From contig NZ_JEOE01000013.1 in NCBI RefSeq assembly GCF_000708885.1, positions 1 through 64,000 on the forward strand: a stretch of DNA of 64,000 nucleotides. Reading direction: 5' to 3'. This DNA comes from Cellulomonas sp. HZM (lineage in GTDB: Bacteria; Actinomycetota; Actinomycetes; Actinomycetales; Cellulomonadaceae). Positions 46,475 to 54,544 of this stretch are shown here, one piece after another. Positions within the stretch are counted from its first letter, which is position 1. Each line of letters opens with the position of its first letter. Below the pieces are notes generated by a model. It made no database searches and was not told the DNA's origin. It saw nothing but the letters and a program-made list of their open reading frames with translations. A program made the position numbers and the translations under genes.

Positions 46475-46816
46475 ATGAGCTCCACCCAGATCGCGGCGCA
46501 CGACGACAACGACGACGAGCTCCGGCACCGGCGCGGGCCGCGACGACCGCTCGTCGCGCTCCCGAGCGCTGACGCTCGCGACGAGGCGGCACCGCGGCGC
46601 CTGCGCGTCGTGCGCCCCATGTTCGTCCGTGCGGCGGCAGCCCGGACCGCACGGTCCCTGCGTGGGGACCTCGCGCAGGCCGGGATGGCGACCGCCGAGT
46701 ACGCGATCGCCACGCTCGCCGCGGCGGGCTTCGCGGGCGTGCTCGTCGTCGTGCTGAAGAGCGGTGCGGTGCGCTCGCTGCTCACGGGCATCGTGAAGCA
46801 GGCGCTCTCGCTGTGA
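46475..46816 (+). CDS. Flp-pilin-like protein (DUF4244)
   Basis: 113 aa. A charged N-terminus, then AGMATAEYAIATLAAAGFAG: the G/ATAEYA junction with Glu at +5-like position and hydrophobic helix of Flp pilins. AAGGAGG precedes ATG 46475 by 7 bases, the best ribosome-binding site of the operon, as expected for a major subunit. The prepilin peptidase is not in the window. Confidence 0.85.
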   Translation: MSSTQIAAHDDNDDELRHRRGPRRPLVALPSADARDEAAPRRLRVVRPMFVRAAAARTARSLRGDLAQAGMATAEYAIATLAAAGFAGVLVVVLKSGAVRSLLTGIVKQALSL

Positions 46817-47169
46817 GGACCCGGGCCGGTGGGCGTGGCGGCGACGAGCGTGGGTCGGTCACGGCGGAGCTCGCGATCGGGTTCCCGGTCGTGGTCCTCG
46901 CGCTCGTGGCGGCGCTCGGCGTGGTCGCAGCCGGCAGCGCGCAGCTGCGGTGCGCCGACGCCGCACGGGCCGGCGCGAGGCTCGCGGCTCTCGGCCAGGC
47001 GGGCGACGTCGTGTCGAGTGCACAGCGGCTCGCGGGAGAGGGCGCGTCGGTGACGGTGGCCGACGACGGGTCCTGGACCACCGTCACCGTGCGGCGAGCG
47101 GTGCCGGGCGTCGGGTGGTTGGGCGGGCTGGACGCCTCGGCGTCCGCGAGCGCGCGGGTCGAGCCGTGA
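46813..47169 (+). CDS. TadE-like pseudopilin
   Basis: 118 aa. The TadE signature GSVTAELAIGFPVVVLALVA forms a membrane helix after a basic N-terminus. The rest is extracytoplasmic with beta structure (VTVADDGSWTTVTVRR). GTG 46813 overlaps the pilin stop (GTGA), and its own stop overlaps the next GTG. Confidence 0.85.
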   Translation: MRTRAGGRGGDERGSVTAELAIGFPVVVLALVAALGVVAAGSAQLRCADAARAGARLAALGQAGDVVSSAQRLAGEGASVTVADDGSWTTVTVRRAVPGVGWLGGLDASASASARVEP

Positions 47170-47495
47170 GCGAGCGCGGGTCGGGCACCGTCCTGCTGCT
47201 CGGCGTGGTGGGGGTCCTCGTGACGCTCGCGGGCGCGCTCGGGCTGCTGGCGGCGGCGCAGCACGCGCGGGCCACGGCGCAGCAGGCGGCCGACCTGGCC
47301 GCGCTCGCCGCCGCGCAGGGGTGGAGGACGGGCGGCGAGCCGTGCGCGCTGGCGGCCGAGGCCGTCGTCCGCAACGGGGCGGTGCTGGGTCGGTGCGTCG
47401 CGGTCGACGGCGGCATCGTCGGTGTCGTCGCGACGCACCGCTCCCCGGGTGGCACCGCGACGGCACGCGCGGTCGCGGGGCCGGGGCCGGCACGC
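47166..47495 (+). CDS. Helicase/secretion-neighbourhood TadE-like protein, no stop before helicase
   Basis: About 110 residues of recognisable coding: SERGSGTVLLLGVVGVLVTL helix, then ATAQQAADLAALAAAQ and GGTATARAVAGPGPA, as in homologues that end there. No stop codon follows: the frame stays open through the antisense helicase gene to 50306. The other two forward frames are also open there for about 500 bases, so a simple frameshift would not restore a stop. I give the conserved part; the true end is uncertain. Confidence 0.65.
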
Positions 47496-50066
47496 TCAGG
47501 ACGGGGCGTGCTCCAGCACCGCGTCGAGCAGCCGGATCGCGGCGGCCTTGTCGAGGGGGTTGTTGGCGTTGCCGCACTTGGGCGACTGCACGCACGCCGG
47601 GCAGCCCGTCGCGCACGAGCACGCGGCGATCGCATCCCGCGTCGCGCGCAGCCACACCGGCCCGAGCGCGAACGCGCGCTCCGCGAACCCGGCCCCACCG
47701 GGGAACGCGTCGTGGACGAACACCGTCGGCAGCCCGGTGTCCTCGTGCAGCGCGGTCGACAGCCCGCCGAGGTCCCAGCGGTCGCACGTCGCGAGGAGGG
47801 GGAGCAGACCGATCGACGCGTGCTCGGCGGCATGCAGGGCGCCCGGCAGCGCCTCGGCGGAGACACCGGCTCGCTCGACGACGTCGGGCGTGGCGGTCCA
47901 CCAGACCGCGGCGGTGCGCAGCGTCCGCGCCGGCAGGTCGAGGCTCTCGTTGCCGATCACCTGCAGATCGGGCAGGCGCTTGCGCTGGTAGCCGAGCACC
48001 TGCGTGGTGACGTCGACGGCGCCGAACCCCCAGGTGAGCGGACCCCAGGAGACGGAGCGGTCGACCGACACGATCTCGGTCGACGTGACCCAGCGCGCCC
48101 AGGTGCCGTAGTCGACGTCGCGGCGCGTCGCGAACGCCACGCCGTCCTCGAGGCGCAGCTCGTCGATGACGAACACGAGCCCCTGGTGCACGTAGACCGC
48201 GCCGGTGTGCACCGTCGAGTCGGCCGACGCGGCGTCGACCGTGCCGAGCACCCGGCCGGTGGCCTGCTCGACGACGCGCACCGGGTCGCCACCCGTCCCG
48301 CGCAGGTCGGTGAGCCGGGTCGCGGGCTCGGCGTGCGTCCAGTACCAGCCCGACGGTCGTCGGCGCAGCGCACCGCGGGCGACGAGCTGGTCGAGGAGCG
48401 CCGCCGCGTCGGGACCGAACAGTCCGAGCTCGTCGAACCGCAGCGGCTGCTCGGCGGCGGCAGCGCACAGGTGCGGCGCGAGCACGTACGGGTTCCCGGG
48501 GTCGAACGTCGTCGCCTCGACGGGCACGTCGAAGATCGCCTCGGGGTGGTGCACCAGGAACGTGTCCAGCGGGTCCTCGCGGGCGACGAGCGCCACGAGC
48601 CCGTCGGCACCCGCGCGTCCCGCGCGTCCCGCCTGCTGCCAGAGCGAGACACGCGTCCCCGGCCAGCCCGCGATGAGCACGGCGTCGAGCCCCGAGATGT
48701 CGACGCCGAGCTCGAGCGCGTTGGTCGTCGCGAGCGCGCGCAGCCGGCCCGAGCGGATGTCGCGCTCGAGCTCTCGCCGTTCCTCGGGCAGGTAGCCGCC
48801 GCGGTACGCCGAGACCGCTCGCACCAGGGACGGGTCGACCGCGCCGACGTGCCCGCGCGTCGCGGTCGCGACCGTCTCGGCGCCACGGCGCGAGCGCGTG
48901 AACGCGAGCGTGCGCGCACCGTGCACGACGAGGTCCGCGAGCAGGTCGGCGACCTCGGCGGTCGCGGTGCGTCGCGGTCGGTCCTCGGAGCCGGCTTCCG
49001 CCACGAGGCGCCCGCCCGTGCCCACCGGCCCCGAGCCCTCGCTCGGGAGGGCGGCCGTCCACACGTCGTCGGGTCCGGGCAGCGTGCTGTCATGCGGGTT
49101 GCGCTCGGCGTGCGCGGGGACGACGAGGGGTGTCGCCCACGGGTCGTCCTCGGGCGCCGGCGCGGCCAGGCCTGTCGTCGTGGTCGCCGTCGTCGTCGCT
49201 GCTGTCGTCGCGTCGTCGAACCCGGGGAGCTCGGGCGGCTGCCACAGCACGAACGTCTTGCGGCCCGCGGGCGACGCGTCGTCGGTGACCGCGACGACGT
49301 CGCGCGGATCCACGCCCACGAGTCGCGCCGCGCTCGCGGCGGGGTCGGCCGTCGTCGCGGACGCGAGCACGAACGTGGGGGACGCGCCGTACGCCTCGGC
49401 GACCCGTCGCAACCGGCGCAGCACGAGCGCCACGTGCGCGCCGAACACCCCGCGGAACGCGTGGCACTCGTCGAGCACCACGTACCGGAGCGAACCGAGC
49501 AGGCGCGCCCACCGGCGGTGCTGAGGCAGGAGGGCGAAGTGCAGGAAGTCGGGGTTGGTGAGGGCGACGTGCGCGTGGTCCTGCACCCAGCGGCGCTCGT
49601 CGAGCGAGGTGTCGCCGTCGCACGTCGCGACGCGGACGTCCCGGGCGCGGGCCGCGACCAGCAGCCGTTCGAGCGATGCCAGCTGGTCCGCGGCGAGCGC
49701 CTTCGTCGGGCACAGGTAGAGCGCCGTCGCGGCGCGCTGCACGGACTCGATCCGGCCGGGGTCGAGCACGGACGCGGCCGACGACGCACGCACGGCGCTC
49801 AGCGCCGGGAGCCAGAACGCGAGCGACTTGCCCGACCCGGTGGAGGTCGCCAGCACCGTGTGCCGGCCCGACCAGGCGGCGTCCGCCGCTGTGACCTGGT
49901 GCTCCCACGGACGGTCGACGCCCAGCGAGCGGTAGCCCTGGACCAGGTCGACGTCGGCCCACGAGGGCCACGGCGCCGCGCGACCGTCGCGGGCGGGCAG
50001 CTCCCGCACGTGCGTGACCCGGTCGGTGCGCCGCCCGCCGGCGGTCAGCACGTCGAGCAGGTCCAC
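47496..50066 (-). CDS. DEAD/DEAH-box helicase with DUF1998 domain (MrfA-like)
   Basis: 856 aa. Walker A TSTGSGKSLAFWLPAL, DECH box VVLDECHAFRG, motif III SATT, motif VI QQAGRAGRAG. The C-terminal DUF1998 domain carries four cysteines in CSCATGCPACVQSPKC. Related MrfA proteins act in DNA repair of mitomycin damage. GTG 50066 has GGAGG 8 bases upstream. Convergent with the Tad operon, an arrangement common in actinobacteria. Confidence 0.92.
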   Translation of the reverse strand: MDLLDVLTAGGRRTDRVTHVRELPARDGRAAPWPSWADVDLVQGYRSLGVDRPWEHQVTAADAAWSGRHTVLATSTGSGKSLAFWLPALSAVRASSAASVLDPGRIESVQRAATALYLCPTKALAADQLASLERLLVAARARDVRVATCDGDTSLDERRWVQDHAHVALTNPDFLHFALLPQHRRWARLLGSLRYVVLDECHAFRGVFGAHVALVLRRLRRVAEAYGASPTFVLASATTADPAASAARLVGVDPRDVVAVTDDASPAGRKTFVLWQPPELPGFDDATTAATTTATTTTGLAAPAPEDDPWATPLVVPAHAERNPHDSTLPGPDDVWTAALPSEGSGPVGTGGRLVAEAGSEDRPRRTATAEVADLLADLVVHGARTLAFTRSRRGAETVATATRGHVGAVDPSLVRAVSAYRGGYLPEERRELERDIRSGRLRALATTNALELGVDISGLDAVLIAGWPGTRVSLWQQAGRAGRAGADGLVALVAREDPLDTFLVHHPEAIFDVPVEATTFDPGNPYVLAPHLCAAAAEQPLRFDELGLFGPDAAALLDQLVARGALRRRPSGWYWTHAEPATRLTDLRGTGGDPVRVVEQATGRVLGTVDAASADSTVHTGAVYVHQGLVFVIDELRLEDGVAFATRRDVDYGTWARWVTSTEIVSVDRSVSWGPLTWGFGAVDVTTQVLGYQRKRLPDLQVIGNESLDLPARTLRTAAVWWTATPDVVERAGVSAEALPGALHAAEHASIGLLPLLATCDRWDLGGLSTALHEDTGLPTVFVHDAFPGGAGFAERAFALGPVWLRATRDAIAACSCATGCPACVQSPKCGNANNPLDKAAAIRLLDAVLEHAPS

Positions 50067-50218
50067 CCGCCCATCCTCCCACCGGCCGCCGCGGCCGATC
50101 GCCCGCGGCGACGCCGCCGCGACGCCCACGCGGCGCGACCGCGACGCCGACCCGGCGCGACGCGTCGTCCCGGGCGGCGGCGCGTGACGGGCCGCCGCCG
50201 CGATGGCACGCTGACCGC

Positions 50219-50986
50219 ATGGCCGCGATCGACCTCAACTGCGACCTGGGCGAGGAGATCGACCCGTGGGCCCCCGGTGAGCCCGGGCTCGACTCCCACC
50301 TGCTGACGATCGTGACCAGCGCGAACGTCGCGTGCGGAGCCCACGCGGGTGACGAGCGCATCATGTCCGAGGTCTGCCGTGAGGCCTCGGCGCGCGGCGT
50401 GGCCGTGGGTGCGCACGTCTCGTACGTCGACCGCGCGGGCTTCGGGCGGACGTTCGTCGACGTGCCCGCGGACACGCTGCGGGAGCAGGTCGCGGTGCAG
50501 ATCGCGACGCTGCGGCGCGCGGCCGCGACCGTCGGTGCCGAGGTCCGGTACGTGAAGCCGCACGGCGCGCTGTACAACGCGATCGTGCGGCACGAGGAGC
50601 ACGCGCTGGCGGTCGTCGAGGCGGTCGAGCCGACCGGCCTGCCCGTCGTCGGCCTGCCGGCTTCGGCGGTGCTGCGGATCGCGCGCGAGCACGGGTTGCG
50701 GGCGGTCACCGAGGCGTTCGCCGACCGCGGCTACCGCGCCGACGGCACGCTCGTGCCGCGGTCGCAGTCGGGCGCGCTCGTCACGGACGGCGACGAGGTC
50801 GCCGACCGCGTCCTGCGGATCGCGCTCGACGGTCGCGTGCGGGCCGTCGACGGCACCGACGTGGCGATCGATGCCGAGTCCGTGTGCGTCCACTCCGACA
50901 CCCCCGGCGCCGCCGCGCTCGCCGCAGCCGTGCGCGCGCGGCTCGAGTCGGCCGGCGTGGACGTCCGGCCGTTCGCGGCGGTCTGA
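50219..50986 (+). CDS. pxpA: 5-oxoprolinase subunit A (PxpA, LamB/YcsF)
   Basis: 255 aa. IDLNCDLGEEIDPWAPGE at the N-terminus, ANVACGAHAGDERIM and VKPHGALYNAIV are family signatures. With PxpB and PxpC it opens 5-oxoproline to glutamate using ATP. ATG 50219 has no ribosome-binding site. First gene of pxpABC. Confidence 0.94.
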   Translation: MAAIDLNCDLGEEIDPWAPGEPGLDSHLLTIVTSANVACGAHAGDERIMSEVCREASARGVAVGAHVSYVDRAGFGRTFVDVPADTLREQVAVQIATLRRAAATVGAEVRYVKPHGALYNAIVRHEEHALAVVEAVEPTGLPVVGLPASAVLRIAREHGLRAVTEAFADRGYRADGTLVPRSQSGALVTDGDEVADRVLRIALDGRVRAVDGTDVAIDAESVCVHSDTPGAAALAAAVRARLESAGVDVRPFAAV

Positions 50987-50987
50987 C

Positions 50988-51722
50988 GTGCCCGACGACG
51001 CCCGGGTGCGCGCGGTCCGGTTCGGGCTCGACGCGGTGCTGGTCGAGGTCGACGCCGCCGACCGCTCCGACGACGACGCGCTGCGCACAGTCCGCACGCT
51101 CGACGACGCGGTGCGGCGCGCTCGCGCTCAGGGCGACGAGGCCTTCACGGGAGTCGTCGACCAGGTCCCCGCGGCCCAGAGCCTGCTGCTGCGGTCGGTC
51201 GGCCCGATCGACGCCGACGCCGTCGTGCGCCGGGTCCTCGAGCTCGCGCACGTCGGCACCTCGTCGCGTGCCGGGAGCGCCGAGCACACCGGTCCTGGGG
51301 CCGAGGACGCGAACCCCGGAGCCGAGCACGCCGCTCCCGAGATCGAGCTCCCGGTCCGTTACGACGGCCCGGACCTCGACGAGGTCGCCCGGCTCACGGG
51401 GCTCGACACCGCCGACGTCGTGCGCCGTCACGCGGCGGCGACGTACGTGGTCGCGTTCGGCGGCTTCGTGCCGGGCTTCGCCTACCTCGTCGGCCTCGAC
51501 GACGCGCTCCGCGTGCCCCGCCGCTCGAGCCCGCGCGAGCGCGTCCCCGCGGGGTCGGTCGCGATCGCCGACAGGTTCAGCGCGGTGTACCCGTCCGCGA
51601 CCCCGGGCGGCTGGCACCTGCTCGGCACGTGCGCGACGACGCTCTGGGACCCGGGCCGCGAGCCGCCCGCGCTCCTGGCCCCCGGCACCCGCGTGCGGTT
51701 CGAACCGGTGGCCGGGCCGTGA
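50988..51722 (+). CDS. pxpB: 5-oxoprolinase subunit B (PxpB)
   Basis: 244 aa. KipI/allophanate-hydrolase subunit 1 type: IELPVRYDGPDLDEVARLTG, VAFGGFVPGFAYLVGL, VPAGSVAIAD and TPGGWHLLGTC. It starts one base after the pxpA stop. A segment of about 25 residues (SSRAGSAEHTG...) rich in Gly/Ala/Glu is an insertion before the catalytic region. Confidence 0.93.
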   Translation: MPDDARVRAVRFGLDAVLVEVDAADRSDDDALRTVRTLDDAVRRARAQGDEAFTGVVDQVPAAQSLLLRSVGPIDADAVVRRVLELAHVGTSSRAGSAEHTGPGAEDANPGAEHAAPEIELPVRYDGPDLDEVARLTGLDTADVVRRHAAATYVVAFGGFVPGFAYLVGLDDALRVPRRSSPRERVPAGSVAIADRFSAVYPSATPGGWHLLGTCATTLWDPGREPPALLAPGTRVRFEPVAGP

Positions 51723-52600
51723 CCGCGTCGACCGCGCTCGAGGTCGTCGATCCCGGCGTGCTCGCGCTCGTGCAGGACCTCGGCCGACCGGGTTGGGCGC
51801 ACGTCGGCGTCGGCCGCTCGGGTGCGGCGGACCCCGCCGCGTTGCGACGTGCCAACCGGCTCGTCGGGAACCCCGAGGGCGCCGCGGGGATCGAGGCGCT
51901 GCTGGGCGGGCTGACCGTGCGGGCGCTCGGCCCCGTGACGCTCGCGCTGTGCGGGGCGCCGGGCGAGGCGACGGTGGACGGCAGGCCGGTGGGGCGGGAC
52001 ACGGTGCTCGAGGTGCCCGACGGCGCGGTCGTGCACGTCGCGCTGCCGGGGGCCGGCCTGCGCACCTACCTCGCGGTGCGCGGCGGCGTCGACGTGCCCG
52101 CGGTGCTCGGCTCCCGGTCGAGCGACGCGCTCGCGGGTGTGGGGCCGGTTCCCCTGAGCGCGGGCGACGTGCTGCCCGTCGGCGCACCGCCGGCGCCGAC
52201 GTCATCGTGGCCCGTGGTCGACGCGGCGCCGCAGCGTCCGTGGGGCGTCGAGGTCGTGGTGCCGCTCGAGCCCGGCCCGCACGCGCGCTGGTTCGTGGAC
52301 GGACCCAAGGCGCTGACGCATGCCGACGGCTACCACGTCACACCGGCGACGGACCGCGTCGCGGTGCGCCTCGCGGGCCTGCCGCTGCGGCGAGTGCCGG
52401 ACCATCAAGGGCGCGAGCTCGCGCCCGCCGGACTGGTCGCCGGGGCGGTCCAGGTGCCCGCGGACGGCATGCCGATCGTGTTCGGCCCGGACCACCCGGT
52501 CACGGGCGGCTACCCGGTGGTCGCGGTCGCCGGTCCGGTCGCGCTCGGACGTCTGATGCAGGTGCGGCCGGGCGAGGTCGTGCGCTTCGTCGTCCGCTGA
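51719..52600 (+). CDS. pxpC: 5-oxoprolinase subunit C (PxpC)
   Basis: 293 aa. KipA/allophanate-hydrolase subunit 2 type: VQDLGRPGWAHVGVGRSGAA, LCGAPGEATVDG, YLAVRGGVDVP and FGPDHPVTGGYP. GTG 51719 overlaps the pxpB stop (GTGA). It ends the operon 117 bases before nrdD. Confidence 0.93.
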   Translation: MTASTALEVVDPGVLALVQDLGRPGWAHVGVGRSGAADPAALRRANRLVGNPEGAAGIEALLGGLTVRALGPVTLALCGAPGEATVDGRPVGRDTVLEVPDGAVVHVALPGAGLRTYLAVRGGVDVPAVLGSRSSDALAGVGPVPLSAGDVLPVGAPPAPTSSWPVVDAAPQRPWGVEVVVPLEPGPHARWFVDGPKALTHADGYHVTPATDRVAVRLAGLPLRRVPDHQGRELAPAGLVAGAVQVPADGMPIVFGPDHPVTGGYPVVAVAGPVALGRLMQVRPGEVVRFVVR

Positions 52601-52620
52601 CCTGGGCAGCAGGTGCCACC

Positions 52621-52634
52621 GGGACGAAGGTCCC
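52621..52634. promoter_or_regulatory. GGGACGAAGGTCCC dyad upstream of nrdD (DosR/DevR-like)
   Basis: Symmetric GGGAC/GTCCC arms with an AA centre, resembling the DosR/DevR consensus GGGACTWWAGTCCC and the acs site. It begins 21 bases after the pxpC stop, so it belongs to the nrdDG promoter region. Confidence 0.45.
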
Positions 52635-52662
52635 GCGCGGCGCAGAACTACACGCATGAAAC

Positions 52663-52678
52663 TTCCCACATCTTGTGT
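52663..52678. promoter_or_regulatory. NrdR-box-like site 1
   Basis: TTCCCACATCTTGTGT: the right half ATCTTGTGT matches the NrdR consensus ACACWATATNTWGTGT well; the left half is poor. It is 32 bases upstream of site 2, the spacing typical of tandem NrdR boxes. Confidence 0.55.
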
Positions 52679-52694
52679 CGCGCCCTCGCGTAGC

Positions 52695-52710
52695 CCACAA
52701 CATGTAGGAG
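52695..52710. promoter_or_regulatory. NrdR-box-like site 2
   Basis: CCACAACATGTAGGAG: here the left half CACAACAT matches and the right half is degraded because it merges with the AGGAG ribosome-binding site of nrdD. Binding here would block transcription or translation start. Confidence 0.5.
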
Positions 52711-52717
52711 CCGGAAC

Positions 52718-54544
52718 ATGGATCACCCCGTCACCGTCGACGTCGTCCCCACCATCGACGAGTACCTCGACCGCAGCGACTGGCGCGTGAACGCCAACGC
52801 CAACCAGGGCTACTCGCTCGGCGGGCTGATCCTCAACACGGCGGGCAAGGTCGTCGCCAACTACTGGCTCAGCGAGGTGTACCCGGCGGAGGTCGGGCGC
52901 GCGCACCGCGAGGGCGACGTGCACATCCACGACCTCGACATGCTCAGCGGCTACTGCGCGGGCTGGTCGCTGCGCACGCTGCTGCAGGAGGGCCTGGGCG
53001 GCATCCCCGGCAAGGTCGACGCGCGCCCCGCCAAGCACTTCTCCGCGGCCATCGGCCAGATCGTCAACTTCCTCGGCACGATGCAGAACGAATGGGCCGG
53101 CGCGCAGGCGTTCAGCAGCTTCGACACGTACATGGCCCCTTACGTCCGCACCGACGCGCTGAGCTACGAGCAGGTGCGCCAGGGCATCCAGGAGCTCGTC
53201 TACAACCTCAACGTCCCGAGCCGCTGGGGCACGCAGACCCCGTTCACCAACCTCACGTTCGACTGGACCTGCCCGGCGGACCTCGCCGACCAGGTGCCGT
53301 TCGTCGGCGGCGAGCCGTGCGACTTCACCTACGGCGACCTGCAGCCCGAGATGGACGTGATCAACCGCGCGTACATGGAGGTCATGACGGAGGGCGACGC
53401 GAGCGGCCGCGTGTTCACGTTCCCCATCCCGACGTACAACATCACGAAGGACTTCGACTGGGACGGCGAGAACGCCGAGCGCCTGTTCGCCATGACGGCC
53501 CGCTACGGCCTGCCGTACTTCCAGAACTTCATCAACTCCGAGATGAACCCGGGCGACGTGCGCTCGATGTGCTGCCGCCTGCAGCTGGACCTGCGCGAGC
53601 TGCTCAAGCGCGGCAACGGGCTGTTCGGCTCGGCCGAGCAGACCGGCTCGATCGGCGTCGTCACCGTGAACTGCGCGCGGCTCGGCTACCTGTTCAGCGG
53701 CGACGAGGAGGGGCTGCTCGCGCGGCTCGACGAGCTCCTCGACCTCGCGCGGACCAGCCTCGAGCTCAAGCGCCAGGTGGTGCAGCGGCTGCTCGACGAC
53801 GGCCTGTTCCCCTACACGCAGCGGTATCTCGCCACGCTCGACAACCACTTCTCGACGATCGGCGTCAACGGCGTCAACGAGATGGTCCGCAACTTCACGG
53901 GCGACGCGGTCGACATCACCGACGAGCACGGCCACGCGATGGCGCTCCGGCTGCTCGACCACGTGCGCGCGCGGATGGTCGAGTTCCAGGAGGAGACCGG
54001 CCACCTCTACAACCTGGAGGCCACGCCCGCGGAGGGCACCACGTACCGGTTCGCCAAGGAGGACCGCGCGCGCTGGCCCGAGATCCTGCAGGCCGGCACC
54101 GACGACCACCCGTACTACACGAACTCCTCGCAGCTGCCGGTCGGGTTCACCGACGACCCGTTCGAGGCGCTCGAGCGGCAGGACGACCTGCAGACCCGGT
54201 ACACGGGCGGCACGGTGCTGCACCTGTACATGTCGGAGCGGATGTCCTCGCCCGACGCGTGCCGCACGCTCGTGCGACGTGCCCTGGAGACGTTCCGGCT
54301 GCCGTACCTGACCGTGACCCCGACGTTCTCGATCTGCCCGCGGCACGGGTACCTGGCCGGCGAGCACTCGACGTGCGAGCGCTGCGGGTCCGCGTGCGAG
54401 GTGTGGACCCGCGTCATGGGTTACCACCGGCCGGTGAGCTCGTTCAACATCGGCAAGCAGGGGGAGCACGCGGAGCGGGTCCCGTTCCGCGAGGACCGGC
54501 TCGGCGCTCGCGGGTCTGGGTCTCGCGCGCGGGTGCCGGCGTGA
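52718..54544 (+). CDS. nrdD: Anaerobic ribonucleoside-triphosphate reductase NrdD
   Basis: 608 aa, class III RNR. HIHDLDMLSGYCAGWSL, NEWAGAQAFSSFDTY, PTYNITKDFDWD and RSMCCRLQLDLREL are core motifs. The C-terminus carries four zinc cysteines (CPRHGY, CERCGSAC) and the glycyl-radical site RVMGY. The N-terminal ATP-cone present in the E. coli enzyme is missing, so allosteric control differs. AGGAG lies 7 bases before ATG 52718. The enzyme makes dNTPs without oxygen. Confidence 0.95.
   Translation: MDHPVTVDVVPTIDEYLDRSDWRVNANANQGYSLGGLILNTAGKVVANYWLSEVYPAEVGRAHREGDVHIHDLDMLSGYCAGWSLRTLLQEGLGGIPGKVDARPAKHFSAAIGQIVNFLGTMQNEWAGAQAFSSFDTYMAPYVRTDALSYEQVRQGIQELVYNLNVPSRWGTQTPFTNLTFDWTCPADLADQVPFVGGEPCDFTYGDLQPEMDVINRAYMEVMTEGDASGRVFTFPIPTYNITKDFDWDGENAERLFAMTARYGLPYFQNFINSEMNPGDVRSMCCRLQLDLRELLKRGNGLFGSAEQTGSIGVVTVNCARLGYLFSGDEEGLLARLDELLDLARTSLELKRQVVQRLLDDGLFPYTQRYLATLDNHFSTIGVNGVNEMVRNFTGDAVDITDEHGHAMALRLLDHVRARMVEFQEETGHLYNLEATPAEGTTYRFAKEDRARWPEILQAGTDDHPYYTNSSQLPVGFTDDPFEALERQDDLQTRYTGGTVLHLYMSERMSSPDACRTLVRRALETFRLPYLTVTPTFSICPRHGYLAGEHSTCERCGSACEVWTRVMGYHRPVSSFNIGKQGEHAERVPFREDRLGARGSGSRARVPA

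Noticed and set aside
47496..50306. Very long plus-strand reading frame over the helicase gene
   Set aside because: The minus-strand helicase has all motifs; the plus frame gives arginine-rich, motif-free sequence expected from antisense of GC-rich codons.
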